Shown one piece after another: positions 14,273 through 17,701 of a stretch of 17,701 nt of DNA. Under the pieces are notes generated by a model. The model ran no database searches. It saw only the letters and a program-made list of their open reading frames with translations, and had not been told where the DNA came from. Where the stretch lies: positions 1-17,701 of the forward strand of contig CAMZLT010000029.1 of assembly GCA_947311745.1 (NCBI GenBank), given 5' to 3'. A program made the position numbers and the translations under genes. How positions within the stretch are numbered: the first letter of the stretch is position 1; the number at the start of each line of letters is the position of its first letter. Origin of the DNA: an uncultured Flavobacteriaceae bacterium. GTDB taxonomy: Bacteria > Bacteroidota > Bacteroidia > Flavobacteriales > Flavobacteriaceae.

Positions 14273-14842
14273 TTATTTATTTTCAGAATTGATTGAGTCT
14301 GATTTTTTTAAGTATTTTTGATTAATTATTAGTTGTAGTCCAAACATTATTATTAAATGCCATACGTTCATAATATTGAAATAATTGTCGTCTCTCTGAT
14401 TATTGTGGAAAAAACTTATTAAAACCAAAACTCCAATTGAAATAATCATAATTTGTATTGAAGTTTTAGTTTTTGTGTTTCTGAAAAGAGATTTGTTAAG
14501 AAATATAGTTAATGTTGGTGTAATTATAAATGTAGATATTAAAAAGGCAAGATCAGTATAAAACCAGTTACCAATAGAAATGTCATTTGTTATTCCAATG
14601 TATTCAATTACTTTTAATATTAAACCATAACCAAAGATACCAACGAAAAAAGATAAATATGAAAATATTATACTTAATACGATTCCTTTAATTAAATTAG
14701 TGTATAACCTATAATTAGATAATGAGACAATTAGACTAAAGATTAATGGATAAAGAAATAAATTTGAATTTGTTAGAAATAAAATTAATACAGAAATAAA
14801 TGGAGAGAAAACTACTTTTAAAATCAATTTTATTTTTTTCAT
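14273..14842 (-). CDS. unknown five-helix membrane protein
   Basis: 189 residues, mostly hydrophobic, with about five membrane helices (roughly 10-25, 28-45, 52-76, 95-115, 129-145, with another hydrophobic stretch at 160-173) and a polar, charged C-terminal tail (KYLKKSDSINSENK). There is no signal-peptide cleavage site and no conserved catalytic motif that I recognise; I assign no function. It is very rich in I, L, F, N, S and K, somewhat more AT-biased than its neighbours. No TAnnTTTG promoter is seen upstream. It sits between inverted GTTGTAAACA boxes and directly next to a 105-bp inverted-repeat element, in the one part of the window without housekeeping genes, so it is probably an accessory gene. 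ATG at 14840-14842 is the first in frame before the hydrophobic region. Confidence 0.6.
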   Translation of the reverse strand: MKKIKLILKVVFSPFISVLILFLTNSNLFLYPLIFSLIVSLSNYRLYTNLIKGIVLSIIFSYLSFFVGIFGYGLILKVIEYIGITNDISIGNWFYTDLAFLISTFIITPTLTIFLNKSLFRNTKTKTSIQIMIISIGVLVLISFFHNNQRDDNYFNIMNVWHLIIMFGLQLIINQKYLKKSDSINSENK

Positions 14843-14868
14843 TTATTTTTAGCGTTCTGATTTTTTTG

Positions 14869-14939
14869 GCTTGTTTACAACGGTTTTATATCCGCAGTCT
14901 CGCCAAAGCGATATTGTCGTGATGTAAATTTGTTGTAAA
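14869..14939. repeat. right GTTGTAAACA box and nested inverted repeat
   Basis: gcttgtttacaac (14869-14881) is the inverted partner of 14119-14131. Within the same spot, tttacaac (14874-14881) pairs with gttgtaaa (14932-14939), enclosing 50 bp of locally GC-richer sequence that can fold further (TCGC-CAAA-GCGA at 14900-14911). The arrangement resembles a recombination site or structured repeat, but it lacks the canonical integron attC core sites. Confidence 0.5.
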
Positions 14940-15020
14940 GTTAGATTATTATTTTGCATTCACCAGTAAACTTGACAATTTTTTATAGTTTTTTTCTCAA
15001 CTTTTATATCTGTTACGCAA

Positions 15021-16295
15021 TTATATTTCGTTATAATTATTGGCATCTAATCGTATAAAAATAAACAATAAAATAGTAAAAGCCCAAAGCGAAGAACCTC
15101 CATAACTAAGATATGGTAATGGAATACCAATAGTTGGTAAAACACCTAACACCATTCCGATATTAATTGTAAAATGGATAAAAAATACCGAAGCAATTGC
15201 ATAACCATAAATTCGTGCAAATTTTAATTTTTGCCTTTCGGAAATGTGTAAAATTCGTAAAATAAAGACAATATATAAACCAAGAACAAAAATGCTACCA
15301 ATAAAACCAAACTGTTCGGCAACAGCACTAAAAATAAAATCGGTATGTTGTTCGGGTACAAAATTACCATTAGTCTGTTGTCCGTTTAAATATCCTTTTC
15401 CAAAAGCTCCGCCATTTCCTACGGCAATTTGCGATTGTAATTGGTTGTAACCACTACCTTTGTTGTCTTTTATAATTCCTAAAATTAAATCAATTCTTTC
15501 TTTTTGATGTTTTGGTAAAATGTTATTATAACTAAATGAAGCTGCAAATATAAATACCGATGTGGCCAAATAAATTAAAATATATTGCATCCAATAGCGT
15601 CTTAAAAAATATTTGTTATTCCGATATAGGTAAAATATAAACAATATAAATAGTATAAAAAGAATAATTTCAATGGGAAAATAGCCAAATTTAAAAATGG
15701 ATATCGCTAGTGAAATAAAAATAAAACCAACTATAATATAATATTTTGGCAAACCTTCTCTGTGAAAAACAAAGAAAAAAGTAATAAATACAATGGCAGA
15801 TCCAGCATCTGGTTGTAAAGTTATTAAAACAATCGGAATAAAAATAAGCAAAAATGCTTTTAATTGATTTTGAAAAACAGACATATCAAATTGCTTATCG
15901 CCAAGTAGTTTTGCTACACCAAGAGCAATACCAATTTTTGAAAACTCCGATGGTTGTAGGCTGAAACTGCCTATGGCATACCACGAAGTTGCTCCGTTTA
16001 CGGTTTTTCCGAAAATAAAAAGACCTACCAACGAAAATATAGCAAGTAAATAAAAAATACTGGCAAAATTTATATAAAATTTACTGTCTAGCGAAAGAAT
16101 GAAAAGTATAAGAATAAAACTAGAAGCAATAAAACCAATTTGTTTACCATACTGAATAGAAAAATCTAAAAATTGTGTACTAGTATCTGTTTTTGAAGTT
16201 GCATATATATTTATCCAACCGATAAAAATTAATACGAGATATAGAATTATTAAATTCCAATCTAAATGTAGTAATATGTTGCTTTTTCGTCTCAA
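15021..16295 (-). CDS. rodA: rod shape-determining protein RodA
   Basis: 424 residues, about ten membrane helices, a SEDS-family peptidoglycan glycosyltransferase that polymerises lipid II for cell elongation together with PBP2. Family marks are GATSWYAIGSFSLQPSEFSK (101-120), QPDAGSA (161-167), SGYNQLQSQIAVGNGGAFGKGY (within 281-302), NFVPEQHTDFIFSAVAEQFG with the catalytic aspartate D319, and LPTIGIPLPYLSYGGSS (386-402). RodA is preferred over FtsW because the gene follows PBP2. Its start is 6 bp after the mrdA stop, so the two are co-transcribed and perhaps translationally coupled. A Bacteroidota-typical longer central segment with extra helices (about 185-255) is present. No clear terminator follows; the next 178 bp contain the inverted repeat described at 14869-14939. 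Confidence 0.95.
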   Translation of the reverse strand: MRRKSNILLHLDWNLIILYLVLIFIGWINIYATSKTDTSTQFLDFSIQYGKQIGFIASSFILILFILSLDSKFYINFASIFYLLAIFSLVGLFIFGKTVNGATSWYAIGSFSLQPSEFSKIGIALGVAKLLGDKQFDMSVFQNQLKAFLLIFIPIVLITLQPDAGSAIVFITFFFVFHREGLPKYYIIVGFIFISLAISIFKFGYFPIEIILFILFILFIFYLYRNNKYFLRRYWMQYILIYLATSVFIFAASFSYNNILPKHQKERIDLILGIIKDNKGSGYNQLQSQIAVGNGGAFGKGYLNGQQTNGNFVPEQHTDFIFSAVAEQFGFIGSIFVLGLYIVFILRILHISERQKLKFARIYGYAIASVFFIHFTINIGMVLGVLPTIGIPLPYLSYGGSSLWAFTILLFIFIRLDANNYNEI

Positions 16296-16301
16296 AAATA
16301 G

Positions 16302-17701
16302 TTATTTTTTTGCATTGGTTAATCTTTTATTGTATTCGTTGTATAACGAAGCATTTTCTATGCGTTGTAATAAATAATCTCTACTAATTTTTTTAGTTAG
16401 GTATTTTTCAATCATTAACGATGCCGTTGGGGCAGCGTAAGTAGAGCCATAACCACCATTTTCAATAAATATAGCAACGGCAATTTTCGGATTTTCTCTA
16501 GGTGCAAAAGCAATAAAAATAGAATGATCTGCAAGTGCTACTTTTTCGCCATTTATTTTTATATAATTCTGTACTGTTCCTGTTTTACCGCAAATATTTA
16601 TTCCTTTTAATTTAGAGGATTTTCCTGTACCTTTTTCAAAAACATCTTGCATTCCTTTTATTACTGGTTCAAAATATATCGAATCAATGCTTGTTTGGAT
16701 TTTTGTAGTGTATTTAGAATTTATTTTTGCATCTTGAATTTTTTTAACAACATGAGGTGTGAAATAATAGCCTTTGTTTGCAATAGCAGCAGTCATATTA
16801 GCCAACTGAATTGGTGTAGTTTCAATTTGTCCTTGTCCGATAGCATTAGAAATGGTTGTTGCAGCACGCCAACGAAAACTAGGATAAAATTTGTCGTAAA
16901 ATTTACTATCAGGTATAGAGCCTTTGTTTCCTACTGGTAAATCAATTCCTATATATTTTCCTAAGCCGAAACTTTTTACATGCATACTCCAATTATCCAT
17001 TCCTGTTTTTGGTGAATCGTATTTTTCAATAGACTTTCTGTATGTATTTGAAAAAAAAGCATTACACGATTTGTAAATTGCTCGATTAAACGATACCATA
17101 CCATTTGTGCCACAATGGCACCCCATAAATTCTTTTTTTCTTTTTCCGTAGCGATATCCATGACGACAAATAAATCGTGATTGAGGTGTGATTACTTTTT
17201 CTTGCAATCCTATTAAAGCATTAAGCATTTTAAACGGCGATCCTGGAGCGTAAGTAGCTTGTAAACTACGGTCAAACATTGGTTTATCAAATTTATCATT
17301 GATATATTTTGTAGAAAATTTGGAGCGTTTTCTACCAACCAAGTCATTAGGATTGTAACTTGGAGCAGTGATTAAGGCTAGAACTTCGCCAGTTTTTGGT
17401 TCAATTGCAACGATACTTCCTCTTTTATTTTTTAGTAATCGTTCTCCAAATTGTTGTAAAGTAACATCGATTGTTAAGGTTATATTTTTTCCATTTTTAG
17501 CTAAGGTATCTTGTGCTCCATTTTTGTATGAACCGATTGTCCTTCCGAAATTATCGGTTTTAAAACGAATAACACCTTTTTTGCCTCGTAAATATTTTTC
17601 ATAACTTTTTTCGATGCCTGCAACACCTATTAATTCACCTTGATGGTAGTAATCGGTTTTATTTAAAATTTTATCGTTTACTTCGCTAATATATCCTAAA
17701 A
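16302..17701 (-). CDS. mrdA: penicillin-binding protein 2, 5' end beyond the window
   Basis: The C-terminal 465 residues are visible; the gene runs off the right edge. It is the class B transpeptidase that cross-links peptidoglycan made by RodA. The frame is open from the edge through GVAGIEKSYEKYLRG, IDVTLQQFGERLL and EPKTGEVLALITAPSYNPND into the transpeptidase domain, all typical of PBP2, so the TTG at 17340-17342 is internal and not a start. Active-site motifs: SPFK (S-x-x-K, codons near 17229-17240), SCN (S-x-N, near 17064-17072) and KTGT (near 16575-16586). A Cys/His-rich stretch lies between SxxK and SxN. The C-terminal tail is basic. The order mrdA then rodA is that of the mre operon; mreC/mreD are expected to the right, outside the window. 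Confidence 0.95.
   Translation of the reverse strand, partial: LGYISEVNDKILNKTDYYHQGELIGVAGIEKSYEKYLRGKKGVIRFKTDNFGRTIGSYKNGAQDTLAKNGKNITLTIDVTLQQFGERLLKNKRGSIVAIEPKTGEVLALITAPSYNPNDLVGRKRSKFSTKYINDKFDKPMFDRSLQATYAPGSPFKMLNALIGLQEKVITPQSRFICRHGYRYGKRKKEFMGCHCGTNGMVSFNRAIYKSCNAFFSNTYRKSIEKYDSPKTGMDNWSMHVKSFGLGKYIGIDLPVGNKGSIPDSKFYDKFYPSFRWRAATTISNAIGQGQIETTPIQLANMTAAIANKGYYFTPHVVKKIQDAKINSKYTTKIQTSIDSIYFEPVIKGMQDVFEKGTGKSSKLKGINICGKTGTVQNYIKINGEKVALADHSIFIAFAPRENPKIAVAIFIENGGYGSTYAAPTASLMIEKYLTKKISRDYLLQRIENASLYNEYNKRLTNAKK

Noticed and set aside
14869..14939. Integron attC site
   Set aside because: The inverted ends TTTACAAC and GTTGTAAA do not match RYYYAAC/GTTRRRY, and no integrase is present in the window.
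16302..17342. A 346-residue protein beginning at 17342
   Set aside because: The start there is a TTG and the same frame continues upstream to the window edge with typical PBP2 sequence (EPKTGEVLALITAPSYNPND), so this is only the C-terminal part of mrdA.

Overview
The window is AT-rich DNA from a member of the Bacteroidota, almost certainly family Flavobacteriaceae. The evidence is a GldC gliding-motility protein, a secreted protein with a type IX secretion (T9SS) C-terminal sorting domain, Bacteroidota-type promoters (TAnnTTTG, some with an upstream TTTG about 20 bp away), no Shine-Dalgarno sequences, and flavobacterial versions of ribosomal protein S1, HGD, HPPD, RodA and PBP2. The genus cannot be told from the sequence alone.

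Layout. 1-126: the 3' end of an unrecognised gene, then a 17-bp tandem repeat, then gldC (minus strand). 657-1871: an HD-domain phosphohydrolase whose promoter sits so close to the ATG that the mRNA may be leaderless. 1967-2140: a 57-residue single-pass membrane protein on the minus strand. 2296-4376: fumC, a 7-bp tandem repeat and a guanine deaminase-like gene. 4600-6789: rpsA, which here carries an extra N-terminal domain. 6907-7980: ctaA (heme A synthase). 8063-11278, minus strand: a secreted endonuclease/exonuclease/phosphatase-family protein and rmuC. 11525-13908: the tyrosine catabolism pair hmgA-hppD, closed by a strong terminator. 13961-15020: a low-coding stretch with inverted repeats around an unknown five-helix membrane protein; it looks like an accessory cassette. 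15021-17701, minus strand: rodA and the 3' part of the PBP2 gene mrdA, the end of a cell-elongation operon.

How the genes work together. Most loci are housekeeping genes with independent promoters and terminators. The functional pairs are hmgA-hppD (4-hydroxyphenylpyruvate to homogentisate to maleylacetoacetate) and mrdA-rodA (transpeptidase plus SEDS glycosyltransferase of the elongasome, 6 bp apart). The most unusual item is the S1 protein. Residues 1 to about 110 match my recollection of the stand-alone DUF2853 family and are joined by a charged linker to an otherwise ordinary six-domain flavobacterial S1. The second most unusual item is the inverted-repeat-bounded region around 14117-14939.
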